Shown: in pieces, positions 1 through 8,006 of the stretch
How the letters are laid out: every line of letters starts with the position of its first letter
How positions within the stretch are numbered: position 1 is the first letter of the stretch
DNA from: Anoxybacillus ayderensis
Lineage (GTDB): Bacteria; Bacillota; Bacilli; Bacillales; Anoxybacillaceae
Reading direction: 5' to 3'
Length of the DNA stretch: 64,000 bases
Assembly (NCBI RefSeq): GCF_000833605.1
Contig: NZ_JXTG01000011.1
Location: 27,763 to 91,762 of the forward strand
Notes under the pieces: model-generated
The model's input: only the letters and a program-made list of their open reading frames with translations
What the model was told of the DNA's origin: nothing
The model's database searches: none
Position numbers and translations under genes: made by a program

Positions 1-682
1 ATGTTCCGCCTGCCAAAATAATGATGGCTGATTCACCGAAGGCGCGACACGCAACGAGGCTAATTCCAGTTAAAATACCATTTAATGCAGCCGGGAGTAC
101 AACTTTTAATATCGTCTGTGATTTTGTCGCTCCCAGCGCGAGAGATGCTTCACGAATGTCTTGTGGCACTGCTTGAATCGCTTCTTCTGTGACGCGAGCT
201 AGCACAGGTAAGTTTAGCAACGCGAGTGTAATGGCAGCTCCAATGATCGTTAAGCCGATGCCGACATATTCAACAAACAATACGTAACCAAACAAACCGA
301 AAACGATAGAAGGAACGGATGCTAAGCTTTCGACAGATGTGCGCACAAACTCCGTAAATCGGTTGTTCGGTGCGTATTCTGCAAGAAAAATGCCAGCTCC
401 AATGCCAATTGGCAACGACAAAATGAGAGATAAAATGAGAACGTAAAAGGAGTTGAATAAAAATGGTCCGATCCCACCGCCAGCTTCTAATTCATCAGGT
501 AATTTTACGAGAAAATCGAGCGATAGTTTCGGCAAACCTTTTCCTAAAATGTTATACAATAATCCGATGATGAGTAGAAATGTCGTGACTGTAATAATAG
601 TAACAAAAATATGAAACAGACGGTTTGTATAAATCGCACTGGCGATTGTTTTCCGATGATTATGAAACAACGAATCTTTCAT
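1..682 (-). CDS. pstA: Phosphate ABC transporter permease PstA (3' end outside window)
   Basis: This is one of the two membrane permeases of the high-affinity phosphate importer PstSCAB. The reading frame starts at an ATG at 682 with three bases after the pstC stop, and it runs off the left edge, so about 227 residues are visible. The visible part has an N-terminal membrane segment, a periplasmic-side stretch rich in Gly and Pro, and the binding-protein-dependent permease core with the EAA-like loop (EEAIQAVPQDIREA, then LGATK). The C-terminus and the expected pstB ATPase genes lie outside the window. It is translated after pstC in the same minus-strand operon. Confidence 0.93.
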   Translation of the reverse strand, partial: MKDSLFHNHRKTIASAIYTNRLFHIFVTIITVTTFLLIIGLLYNILGKGLPKLSLDFLVKLPDELEAGGGIGPFLFNSFYVLILSLILSLPIGIGAGIFLAEYAPNNRFTEFVRTSVESLASVPSIVFGLFGYVLFVEYVGIGLTIIGAAITLALLNLPVLARVTEEAIQAVPQDIREASLALGATKSQTILKVVLPAALNGILTGISLVACRAFGESAIIILAGGT

Positions 683-685
683 GGA

Positions 686-1606
686 TTACTCTCCCTTTGG
701 ACGAAGTTGGCGAATAATAATAATTAGTACGAGAGAAATGAATAAAAGTAAAAATGCCATCATGTATAGTGCATAGTTCCATGTCGAGTCAAATTGAACG
801 TTTGTAATTTGCATAACAATGTTGCTCGTTAACACCGATGTTGGTGTAAGCAAGTCCCAACCGAACTGTGCAGTATTCCCGATAACCATAACAACAGCCA
901 TCGTTTCACCGATTGCACGTGTCATGCCTAAAATAATAGCTGTTAAAATACCTGGTCGGGCAGCTGGAAGAACGATGCGTGTAATGACTTGAAGCTTCGT
1001 GCTCCCAAGCGCGTAGCCCGCCTCGCGCAAATGTTGCGGTACCGCACAAATGGCATCATCACTAATGCGAGTGACAGTCGGTAAAACCATCATCGTTAAT
1101 ACGAGAGCAGCAGCGAGAAAGCCATCACCAACGAGCGTGCCTGTCGTTTCACGAATGAATGGAATTAAAATCGTTAACCCTAAAAATCCGTACACAATGG
1201 AAGGAATGCCGACTAGTAAGTCTAGCATCGGGCGCATGATGTTTTTTAACCAGGTTGGTGCAATCTCAGCGATGAAAATGGCGATTGCTAGGGCAATAGG
1301 TGTACATATTATTAACGTTAAAAAAGTTAAGTACAACGTGCCGAGAATAAATACAGCTGCTCCGTATTTTTCTTCAAAAGGCTCCCACGTAGCTGAAAAA
1401 AAGAATTCTTTCCATGATACATCTTTAAACACGAGAAACCCTGTTTGGCTAATAAAAATGACGATCGAAAAGAGGGCGACGCCTAAAGAAAGTGCACTTG
1501 CTAAACAAGCGTAACGAAAGGCGTTATTTTTCATATACTTTGTGCGCCATTGTTTTGTTTTCGTTTGTTCATGTTGGATGCGAACATGTTCGGCAGGTAA
1601 CGCCAT
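686..1606 (-). CDS. pstC: Phosphate ABC transporter permease PstC
   Basis: Inner permease partner of PstA in phosphate import. At 306 residues it has the usual length and about six hydrophobic segments. The N-terminal TM is at about residues 30-55 and the permease core follows, with the EAA loop (AVPQHLREAGYALGSTK). The ATG at 1606 is preceded by GAGGAGG at good spacing. It lies 63 bases downstream of pstS, with a stem-loop between them, and is joined to pstA by a three-base gap. Family and operon position agree, so the call is firm. Confidence 0.95.
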   Translation of the reverse strand: MALPAEHVRIQHEQTKTKQWRTKYMKNNAFRYACLASALSLGVALFSIVIFISQTGFLVFKDVSWKEFFFSATWEPFEEKYGAAVFILGTLYLTFLTLIICTPIALAIAIFIAEIAPTWLKNIMRPMLDLLVGIPSIVYGFLGLTILIPFIRETTGTLVGDGFLAAALVLTMMVLPTVTRISDDAICAVPQHLREAGYALGSTKLQVITRIVLPAARPGILTAIILGMTRAIGETMAVVMVIGNTAQFGWDLLTPTSVLTSNIVMQITNVQFDSTWNYALYMMAFLLLFISLVLIIIIRQLRPKGE

Positions 1607-1636
1607 GTTGTTTCCTCCTCGTTTATCATATAAAAG

Positions 1637-1661
1637 ACAGCCCCCTCATGAAGGAGGCTGT
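1637..1661 (-). terminator. Stem-loop between pstS and pstC
   Basis: An inverted repeat (ACAGCC...GGCTGT, ten pairs with one mismatch) sits between pstS and pstC. On the minus strand only a short T-run follows, so it looks like a partial terminator or an mRNA-stabilising hairpin. Either would let pstS be expressed more strongly than the downstream permease genes, as is common for binding-protein genes. Confidence 0.6.
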
Positions 1662-1668
1662 AAGTCAT

Positions 1669-2547
1669 TTATTTCTTTTTCATTGCTGTAATTGGGATAA
1701 ACTTTAATTTTTTCAGCGAACCTTCTTGGAACTTTTTGCTTTGAACAAAGTCGATGAATGCTTTATTTGCTCCTGTTGCAGGACCTTTTGTTAACAAATA
1801 GCCGTAACCCCAAACAGGATATTTCCCGTTAATGACGTTTTGTACTGTTGGCTCGACACCGTTATATGCTACTGCTTTAATATCGCCTTTAATGTATGCA
1901 AGGTCTGTGTAACCAATTGCGTTTGGCGTTGTACGAACAGCTTCAATCATATTTCCGTTTGAAAGAACTTCTTTATAATTTTCACCTTGTGTCATAAAAG
2001 GAGCTCCCTTAAGGGCGCCAAGTTGGTAGTTTACGCGCGTTCCTGACCCGTGCACGCGGTTGATAACGATAATTGGTTCATCTTTTCCGCCGACTTCTTT
2101 CCAGTTTTTAATCTTTCCAGCGAAAATGTCTTGCAATTGTTTTGTAGTTAAGTTTTTGACAGGATTGTCTTTATGGACGATTGTTGCAAACGGAATGATT
2201 GCAATTGGGTACGCGTTTAAACCTTTAAATGCATTAAACCCAGGTACAGGTTTTGTTGCATCCCAGTCACAAGCTCCGATCGTTGCTGACCCTTTTGAAA
2301 CAGATTGAGGTCCGACGATAGATGCTGTCCCAGATACGGAAACTGCTACTTTCGGATTTGCTTTTTTAAATTCTTTCGCTGCTTGTTGTGTTAACGGGAG
2401 TAATGCTGACGAACCGGCGATAACGATTTTACCTTTTTGTTGAGCTGCTTCTGTTTTTTCTGTCACAGCAAGAGAAGAACCGAATAACAAACTAGTAGAC
2501 AATGCGACAAGAGAGAACTTTTTAATAAATGATTTTAAATTCATCAC
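1669..2547 (-). CDS. pstS: Phosphate-binding protein PstS, apparently without a lipobox
   Basis: Extracellular solute-binding protein that delivers phosphate to PstCAB. The N-terminus is a classical signal peptide (basic MMNLKSFIKK, hydrophobic core, cleavage after TEAA at about residue 35). The phosphate-pocket motif GSSALLPLTQ, the GTAS/GPQSVSKGSATIG segment and the GSGTR motif of the PstS family all follow. I see no lipobox cysteine: the only early Cys is in GACDWD, far inside the mature protein. B. subtilis PstS is a lipoprotein, so membrane tethering is unexplained here. It sits 19 bases downstream of the propeller gene and leads into pstC. Confidence 0.93.
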   Translation of the reverse strand: MMNLKSFIKKFSLVALSTSLLFGSSLAVTEKTEAAQQKGKIVIAGSSALLPLTQQAAKEFKKANPKVAVSVSGTASIVGPQSVSKGSATIGACDWDATKPVPGFNAFKGLNAYPIAIIPFATIVHKDNPVKNLTTKQLQDIFAGKIKNWKEVGGKDEPIIVINRVHGSGTRVNYQLGALKGAPFMTQGENYKEVLSNGNMIEAVRTTPNAIGYTDLAYIKGDIKAVAYNGVEPTVQNVINGKYPVWGYGYLLTKGPATGANKAFIDFVQSKKFQEGSLKKLKFIPITAMKKK

Positions 2548-2566
2548 TTTTCACCTCTTACAAAAT

Positions 2567-4297
2567 TTATTTTGTAATATCAATTAATTTATTGTTCATG
2601 ACGATAGCAATCTTTTCTCCTTCATCTGTTGGAATCGTTACAGCAATTTCATTACCGAATGGAGAAGGAGCAATTGCTGTTATCGTCGTTTTTGTGTTAA
2701 AAATGCGCGTCCATTGTGCTTGTGGTGCTGTGGCGCGATAGATTGAGTAAGATCCATCTTTCTCTTCTACTAAGACGAACACGATACTTCCTTTTGTTGC
2801 GACATATGTGATATTCATAGTTGTCGCCATGTTTTGCTCTTGACCGGAAACAATCGCCTTTAATACAGGAAGCGCGTCTTCATCGTCTGGATTAGCGCTT
2901 AAATAAACGATCGCATCACCAGCGAAGAAAGAAAATGTTTTATTGTTTGTATCTGTTGTTACTGCTGTTGGCTTTTTATCGGCTGTCGTTAAATCAACAA
3001 CGTACAATTGTGGCTCTGTACCAGTTGTATCAATTGAGTCGATTTCTGTTTTTGAATCATCTGTATAGTTTGCCTTTGCTTCTTTTGCGGCTGTGTACAT
3101 TAGTTTTGTACCGTCATTTGATAGACGAAGGTCGGATTTATATTTTACTTTGTCGTCAACAATTTTTTTCACTTCACCTGTTTGAACATTGATGGAAGCA
3201 ATTACATCGCTATTATTTCCTTTAAAGAAGTAAATGATAGAACTATCTGGTGACCATGTAAGTTCCACTTTTACATCGTCATCCGTGCCTACAGGAATCG
3301 CTTTTTTTGTTGCTAGGTCGACGATGAACAATTGACCATTATCATTTACATATGCACCTTTTTTCTTATCCGGAGATAAAGCAAGGTCTCCGCTTTCGAG
3401 CGTTGCGATCACTTTACGCGATGGAATGTGCACAATTTTCGATACAGGCTCATCGTTTTCGTTTGTGACGATGACGTATTCATTGCTTAGCCATTGCGGG
3501 TTAAAGTTTGTTCCTTTTAAAAATCCATTTGTGGCGATAAATAATGGATTGCCGTGCTCGATTTCACCGCCTAATTTTGTTACCATACCGCGTAAGTCAG
3601 CATAAAACTTACCGTTTACTTTGACTACCGACGAGCCTTGTTGATGAAGAAGGAAAGAAGCTTTTTTTCCTTTTCCACTTAAAGTGATTGTTTTTGTTTT
3701 CCCATCGACATTCATCGCTACACCAAATGCTTTTGCCATATCAGACAGAGAGTAGAGTGTTTTTTGACCGATCGCTATCGCGTCGAATGGAGTTGCTTGT
3801 CCATCAACTGAAAGGGTCACTTTTTTTGTTTGAACTTTTCCGTTTGTGGAAAGAAGAATAGGGCTCGCATCTGTTTGCAACTGTCCGCCAAACGCTTGAA
3901 CGATCGCTACAGCTGGGACGTATAACGTGTTGTTTACCATTTTAGGTGCGACGTTCATCGTTACTTTTTTCCCATTGATGACGGCAACGTTGTCATTGGC
4001 TTTGACTTGAACAACTGCTCCTTTTTTCGCCAGTTTGTATGTTTTTGCCTTCTTGTCATAAGAATACGTAGCTCCTAGTAATTTAGCGAGCTCTGGAGTA
4101 GCTATAATCCAATTTCCACCAGAAATCGTCGTAGCGGAAATTGGCATAACCGTTCCGTTAACACTCCAATTCGTTTTTTGGATTGTTTGTTTTTCGACAG
4201 CCTTTGCTTCCACGTTCCATGTTGTCGTTGAAACGAGTGGAGAAGCAAGAACAGCTGATGCGATCAGCGTATGTGCAAGCACTTTCTTAACGGACAT
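2567..4297 (-). CDS. Secreted stalk-domain and beta-propeller protein of the pst operon
   Basis: A 576-residue exported protein of unknown function. It has a signal peptide (cleavage probably near VEAKA, residue 33). Two regions (about 45-150 and 160-260) resemble the copper amine oxidase N-terminal stalk domain, with repeated short-strand patterns such as INGKKVTM and NTLYVPAVAIVQAFGG. The C-terminal half carries TolB/PD40-like propeller motifs (LTWSPDSSIIYF, LSNDGTKLMYT). It is the first gene of the phosphate operon, just behind a candidate PhoP-box array and 19 bases before pstS. A role in capturing or sensing phosphate at the surface, or in holding PstS near the membrane, is inference only. 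Confidence 0.75.
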   Translation of the reverse strand: MSVKKVLAHTLIASAVLASPLVSTTTWNVEAKAVEKQTIQKTNWSVNGTVMPISATTISGGNWIIATPELAKLLGATYSYDKKAKTYKLAKKGAVVQVKANDNVAVINGKKVTMNVAPKMVNNTLYVPAVAIVQAFGGQLQTDASPILLSTNGKVQTKKVTLSVDGQATPFDAIAIGQKTLYSLSDMAKAFGVAMNVDGKTKTITLSGKGKKASFLLHQQGSSVVKVNGKFYADLRGMVTKLGGEIEHGNPLFIATNGFLKGTNFNPQWLSNEYVIVTNENDEPVSKIVHIPSRKVIATLESGDLALSPDKKKGAYVNDNGQLFIVDLATKKAIPVGTDDDVKVELTWSPDSSIIYFFKGNNSDVIASINVQTGEVKKIVDDKVKYKSDLRLSNDGTKLMYTAAKEAKANYTDDSKTEIDSIDTTGTEPQLYVVDLTTADKKPTAVTTDTNNKTFSFFAGDAIVYLSANPDDEDALPVLKAIVSGQEQNMATTMNITYVATKGSIVFVLVEEKDGSYSIYRATAPQAQWTRIFNTKTTITAIAPSPFGNEIAVTIPTDEGEKIAIVMNNKLIDITK

Positions 4298-4333
4298 TCT
4301 TTTCCCTCCTAAGTTTGTATATCAACACCGTTG

Positions 4334-4397
4334 ATTATAAAAGGTGAATATTAATGCAGTTTAATAGTTTTGTATAGTTTGTAAAAAATATGTTTAA
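4334..4397 (-). promoter_or_regulatory. Candidate PhoP-controlled promoter of the pst operon
   Basis: On the minus strand there is a perfect -10 TATAAT (4339-4334). Upstream lie five TT-A-A-A/C-like hexamers (TTAAAC, TTTACA, TATACA, TTAAAC, TTAATA) spaced about 9-12 bases apart between 4397 and 4349. This matches the direct-repeat TTHAYA pattern of Bacillus PhoP boxes and places them at roughly -20 to -70. No good -35 hexamer is visible, as expected for an activator-dependent promoter. The prediction is by eye. Confidence 0.6.
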
Positions 4398-4496
4398 TTT
4401 TTCAGAATTTTTATGAATGATATGTAAAGAAAAGGATCGTATCGGATTTTTTTCATTCTTGTTATAATGAAAAAAGAATAGGGAGGAGGGAAGGGT

Positions 4497-6005
4497 GTGC
4501 ACGTATATGAAGAAACGTTAAAGAAATTGTTTATAAACTACACGATTGGTTCGATTTTAGCCGTTGTCGGTGTCGGTAGTACGCTAATGGTCATGGCGCT
4601 GCATATTCGGCAAGTGGATTTAATGATGTTGTTATTTATTCAATTTTTTTCATTTTGCATCATGTTATTTATTGAATATCGCGCCTTTCAAAAAGATATT
4701 GATCCGATTCGGCGTATTTTTTATGACAACAATATAACGGAACAACAGTTTTATTGGGCGCTTGTTCAGGCGAAGCGCTTTCCGCTTCTTACAGTGAGAC
4801 GTATTGCGCTTCCACACTTTTTAGGGCTTTCTATTCCGGCCATTGCGTTGACACTTTCGCTTATTTTCATAGATGTGTTGCGCATTCCATATATGTATGT
4901 TGTTTATGCTTTGTTTGGCGCGTTGCTTATCGCGATGCTTCATGCGATGATTGAGTTTTTTTTAACGCTACGCACGATGCGACCGCTTATTCGCGAGATG
5001 ATGCAAATCGGGAGAATGCACGGGTTTCATGAAACGATCCGAGCAACGAATGTCGTATATGTACCGATGAAAATAAAAATAGGGTTAAGTGTGTTATTCA
5101 TTGGTATTTTCCCAGTTTTATTATTTGTGTTAGCAACGGAAGTCAAATTGTTTGCTGAAGGGGAAAATACGTTTTCAGGCTACTGGACGTGGACGATTGT
5201 TGTTTTAATCATTTCTGTTTTGTTTTCTTTATTTGCGGCTCGTGTGTTGTCGGAAGATGTGGAACGAAGCATTGAAGATTTGCTCCAATATATGAACCGC
5301 GTGCAAAGAAAAGAGTATGAACTGATGTGCGACAACGTATATATTGATGAATTTTCCGAGCTTACAAACGGCTTTAACCATATGGTCGATGCGATTGTTG
5401 AACGAGATGGAAAAAATAAACAATTATTAAATAGCTTTATTTCGGTCATGACGACAGCGCTCGATGCGCGCGATGAATATACAGCTGGTCACTCGCAGCG
5501 TGTTGCAGTATATGCTGTGGAAATTGGTAAGCGTCTAGGAATGACAAATGAACAACTTGCGCGTTTATATCGTTCTGCTATTTTGCATGATATCGGAAAA
5601 ATCGGTATCCCTGATCACATTTTATTAAAAGACGGAAAATTAACAGATGAGGAATTTGCATGGATTAAAAAACACCCAGTGCTCGGTGAAAACATTATTC
5701 GCCAAGTGCAGCCAATTGAGGAAGTAAAAGATTTGCTTCCAGGCATTCGATCACATCATGAACGGATCGATGGGAAAGGATATCCTGATGGCTTAGAGGG
5801 GGAAGACATTCCGCTATTTGGTCGCATCATTGCGGTTGCTGATGCGTTTGATGCGATGACGTCTGATCGTCCATATCGAAAAGGAATGCATATAGAAAAA
5901 GCCGTTTCGATTTTGCTAGAAGGTCGTGGGACACAATGGGATGCCCAAATGGTCGATTGTTTTATTTCTTTTTTAAAGGAGAGAGAACAAGAAAAAGTGA
6001 GTTAG
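4497..6005 (+). CDS. Membrane-bound HD-GYP cyclic-di-GMP phosphodiesterase
   Basis: Predicted c-di-GMP hydrolase, 502 residues. About six hydrophobic segments fill residues 15-250, then a HAMP-like linker (RVLSEDVERSIEDLLQYM) leads into a complete HD-GYP domain (about 310-500). Its signature residues are HDIGKIGIPD and HHERIDGKGYP, so the metal site looks intact. I start it at a GTG behind GGGAGGAGGG (4481-4490); a TATAAT lies at 4463-4468. It is followed by a terminator, so it is probably monocistronic. The input signal of the membrane part is unknown. Confidence 0.88.
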   Translation: MHVYEETLKKLFINYTIGSILAVVGVGSTLMVMALHIRQVDLMMLLFIQFFSFCIMLFIEYRAFQKDIDPIRRIFYDNNITEQQFYWALVQAKRFPLLTVRRIALPHFLGLSIPAIALTLSLIFIDVLRIPYMYVVYALFGALLIAMLHAMIEFFLTLRTMRPLIREMMQIGRMHGFHETIRATNVVYVPMKIKIGLSVLFIGIFPVLLFVLATEVKLFAEGENTFSGYWTWTIVVLIISVLFSLFAARVLSEDVERSIEDLLQYMNRVQRKEYELMCDNVYIDEFSELTNGFNHMVDAIVERDGKNKQLLNSFISVMTTALDARDEYTAGHSQRVAVYAVEIGKRLGMTNEQLARLYRSAILHDIGKIGIPDHILLKDGKLTDEEFAWIKKHPVLGENIIRQVQPIEEVKDLLPGIRSHHERIDGKGYPDGLEGEDIPLFGRIIAVADAFDAMTSDRPYRKGMHIEKAVSILLEGRGTQWDAQMVDCFISFLKEREQEKVS

Positions 6006-6030
6006 ATGCCAACGACGGCATCTATTTTTC
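6004..6030 (+). terminator. Rho-independent terminator after the HD-GYP gene
   Basis: AGATGCC and GGCATCT form a perfect seven-base stem around AACGAC, followed by a T-rich run. It overlaps the stop codon of the upstream gene. Confidence 0.75.
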
Positions 6031-6069
6031 TAAGTAAGTGATATACTAAAGGAAAAAGGATGTGAGATC

Positions 6070-6756
6070 GTGAAACGGCTCATTATTAGCTTTATTATTT
6101 TGCTTGCAGGATGCGCGAATGAGCAAAATCCATCGAACGTGAAACAGTTAGAACAAACGATTGAAAAACAACAATCGGCCATTGAACAACTGCAAGAAAA
6201 AAATAAACAGCTTCAAAAAGAAAACGAGCAATTAAAAACCGAGGAAAAGCAAATTTCTTCTTCTCTTTTATCTGTTGCGTTAGACGTTGTGACGGCGTTA
6301 AAAAATAAAGATATGAATGCACTCGCCTCTTATGTCCATTCGACAGCTGGGTTGCGGTTTAGTCCATATGGACATGTCGATGTCCAAAATGATTTGCAGT
6401 TTTCTGCTTCTCAGCTTCCTTCCCTTTGGGCTTCGACGCAAGTATATCAATGGGGAGTATATGACGGTTCAGGCGATCCTATTCAATTCACGTTTCAAGA
6501 CTATTTTGATCGTTTCGTCTATGATGTAGATTTTGCGAATCCACATATGATCGGAAATAATGTTGTTGTTGGGACAGGAAATATGATCAACAACATTCAA
6601 CAAGCGTATCCGAACGGCTCATTTATTGAATTTCATTTTACAGGGTTTGACCCTCAATATAGTGGGATGGACTGGCGAAGTTTGCGCCTTGTTTTTGAAC
6701 AAGAAAACGGTCAGTGGAAACTTGTTGGAATTATTCATGATGAATGGACGACATAA
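6070..6756 (+). CDS. Coiled-coil lipoprotein of unknown function
   Basis: A 228-residue predicted membrane-anchored lipoprotein. The N-terminus carries a lipobox (LLAGC, Cys15) after a short hydrophobic signal. Residues about 24-60 are Glu/Gln/Lys-rich heptads that should form a coiled coil (KQLEQTIEKQQSAIEQLQEK). The C-terminal 150 residues form a Phe/Tyr-rich globular region without a motif I can assign, ending in a segment (RSLRLVFEQENGQWKLVGII) that resembles NTF2-like or SnoaL-type lipoprotein tails. Start is GTG at 6070 behind AAAGGATGTGAG. It has its own terminator and converges on the pspA gene. Confidence 0.8.
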   Translation: MKRLIISFIILLAGCANEQNPSNVKQLEQTIEKQQSAIEQLQEKNKQLQKENEQLKTEEKQISSSLLSVALDVVTALKNKDMNALASYVHSTAGLRFSPYGHVDVQNDLQFSASQLPSLWASTQVYQWGVYDGSGDPIQFTFQDYFDRFVYDVDFANPHMIGNNVVVGTGNMINNIQQAYPNGSFIEFHFTGFDPQYSGMDWRSLRLVFEQENGQWKLVGIIHDEWTT

Positions 6757-6760
6757 CATA

Positions 6761-6796
6761 TACAAAAGGTGCCCGGATAGGGACACCTTTTGTATT
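6761..6796. terminator. Bidirectional terminator between convergent genes
   Basis: ACAAAAGGTG pairs with CACCTTTTGT around a GC-rich loop, with A and T runs on opposite sides. It can therefore end both the lipoprotein gene (+) and the PspA gene (-), whose stop codon it overlaps. Confidence 0.8.
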
Positions 6797-7427
6797 ACTC
6801 GCCTTTTAATTGCTTGAGTTGTTGCACGACTTCTATATCAAATGATTGAGGGGGCATCGTTTGAATGACAGAGCGAGCTTTTGCTTCTGCTTCAAGTAAC
6901 ATTACTTTTTCTTCCATACGCGCAAAACCTTTTATGACATGATCGTAATGAAAAGACGTCATCGCTTCGTCCATTTGTTTCATCGTCTCGGCAACATAAA
7001 AGCGCGTCATTAACTGCATTTGTTTTAGCTTTAATTGCTCATATGTTTCGTACAGTTGCTTCACTTTTTCTGTTAAAACAGTTGTTTTTTCTTTTAATGT
7101 ATTGTATTGTTGCGTATATAGCTCTAATTTTTTTTCATAAGCGATTTTTTCTTGAAGAGCCATTTTTGCGATCGGCTCTTCATTTTTTTCAACAGCTAAT
7201 TTTGCTTGACGAGCACGTTTTTCAATCATTTCTTTCGCATCTGCGATCAAACGTTCATATTTTTGTTCGAACACGAATTGCTGTGCCAATGCTTGTTGTG
7301 CTTTTTCTAGCTGTTCTTCTAGTTCACGAATGTATTGTTTCGTCATGCGAATTGGATCTTCGCATTTGTCAATGATGTCATGTAAGTCGGCAAGGACGAC
7401 ATGTTTGACGCGTTTAAAAATGCCCAT
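6795..7427 (-). CDS. PspA/IM30 (LiaH-like) membrane-stress protein
   Basis: A 210-residue, almost wholly alpha-helical protein of the PspA/IM30/Vipp1 family, which assembles on the inner face of stressed membranes. The start MGIFKRVKHVVLADLHDII has the amphipathic N-terminal helix typical of the family. Long charged heptads (EELEEQLEKAQQALAQQF and the region to residue 190) follow, along with the conserved segment CEDPIRMTKQYIRELE. It is immediately downstream (one base) of a small membrane protein gene, the arrangement seen for liaI-liaH or pspA partners. Recruitment of this protein by the membrane partner is an inference. Confidence 0.9.
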   Translation of the reverse strand: MGIFKRVKHVVLADLHDIIDKCEDPIRMTKQYIRELEEQLEKAQQALAQQFVFEQKYERLIADAKEMIEKRARQAKLAVEKNEEPIAKMALQEKIAYEKKLELYTQQYNTLKEKTTVLTEKVKQLYETYEQLKLKQMQLMTRFYVAETMKQMDEAMTSFHYDHVIKGFARMEEKVMLLEAEAKARSVIQTMPPQSFDIEVVQQLKQLKGE

Positions 7428-7428
7428 C

Positions 7429-7920
7429 TTATTTTTCCTCCTTGTTTATTGTTTTTTCCCATTCATCTAAAAAGCTATGGTTTTGAATAGGTGAAACGAA
7501 CGGTTCAAATGCAGGCGCTCGTTTCGTTTTGCTTCTAAACAACACGTAAGCTGCAACAATAGCTAGGACAGCAAGCAACGCTTTCGGTAAAAGACCAACG
7601 AGCCCGATCACCATGAGCGCCCCGCCAATCCATTTGCCGCCACTTTTTGTCGTTTTCCACACGATCCATCCGATGATGACTAATGCCAACTGAATAAGGA
7701 AAGGAATCCATCCGAACATTGGCATGCCGTGTGGTCGCATCATTTGTGGACCGTGGTGGCCAAATGCTCGATGATGTTTCCCCATTCCCATCATGTGCTC
7801 TGCCGGCATTCGTCCGCTCCAACCGATGTGAATGAAATAAGTAGCGACGTGTGCGAATACGGCGACGACAACTAGTCCACCTAGCAAAAAGAAAAGGGTT
7901 CGTTTTTTCACATCACTCAC
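7429..7920 (-). CDS. Membrane protein with His/Met-rich loop, PspA partner
   Basis: A 163-residue membrane protein, probably the membrane anchor or sensor for the PspA-like protein encoded one base downstream. A TM segment at about 8-30 is followed by an extracytoplasmic stretch rich in Met and His (for example EHMMGMGKHHRAFGHH, then PQMMRPHGMPMFG). Two or three more TM segments (about 72-90, 96-125) and a charged cytoplasmic tail follow. The start is backed by AAGGAGGTGAG. The Met/His loop could bind copper or another soft metal; nothing else in the gene shows this. Confidence 0.7.
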   Translation of the reverse strand: MSDVKKRTLFFLLGGLVVVAVFAHVATYFIHIGWSGRMPAEHMMGMGKHHRAFGHHGPQMMRPHGMPMFGWIPFLIQLALVIIGWIVWKTTKSGGKWIGGALMVIGLVGLLPKALLAVLAIVAAYVLFRSKTKRAPAFEPFVSPIQNHSFLDEWEKTINKEEK

Positions 7921-7973
7921 CTCCTTTGTTATTTACAGTTTGAATTGTACAAGCGAAAAGAGAAAATTAGGTG

Positions 7974-8006
7974 AAAAAGAAAAAAACGTGCAACATTTAT
8001 GCACGT
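7974..8006 (-). terminator. Terminator of the 8-10 kb two-component operon
   Basis: ACGTGCA and TGCACGT form a perfect stem. On the minus strand a long T-rich run follows it. The hairpin contains the stop codon of the histidine kinase gene. Confidence 0.8.

Noticed and set aside
1050..1514. Plus-strand open frame opposite pstC
   Set aside because: It is antisense to a clear permease gene, has no site before it, and its composition is that of a shadow frame.
4334..4397. Transposon end or phage attachment site
   Set aside because: The repeated hexamers have PhoP-box phasing and no paired inverted repeat or target duplication.
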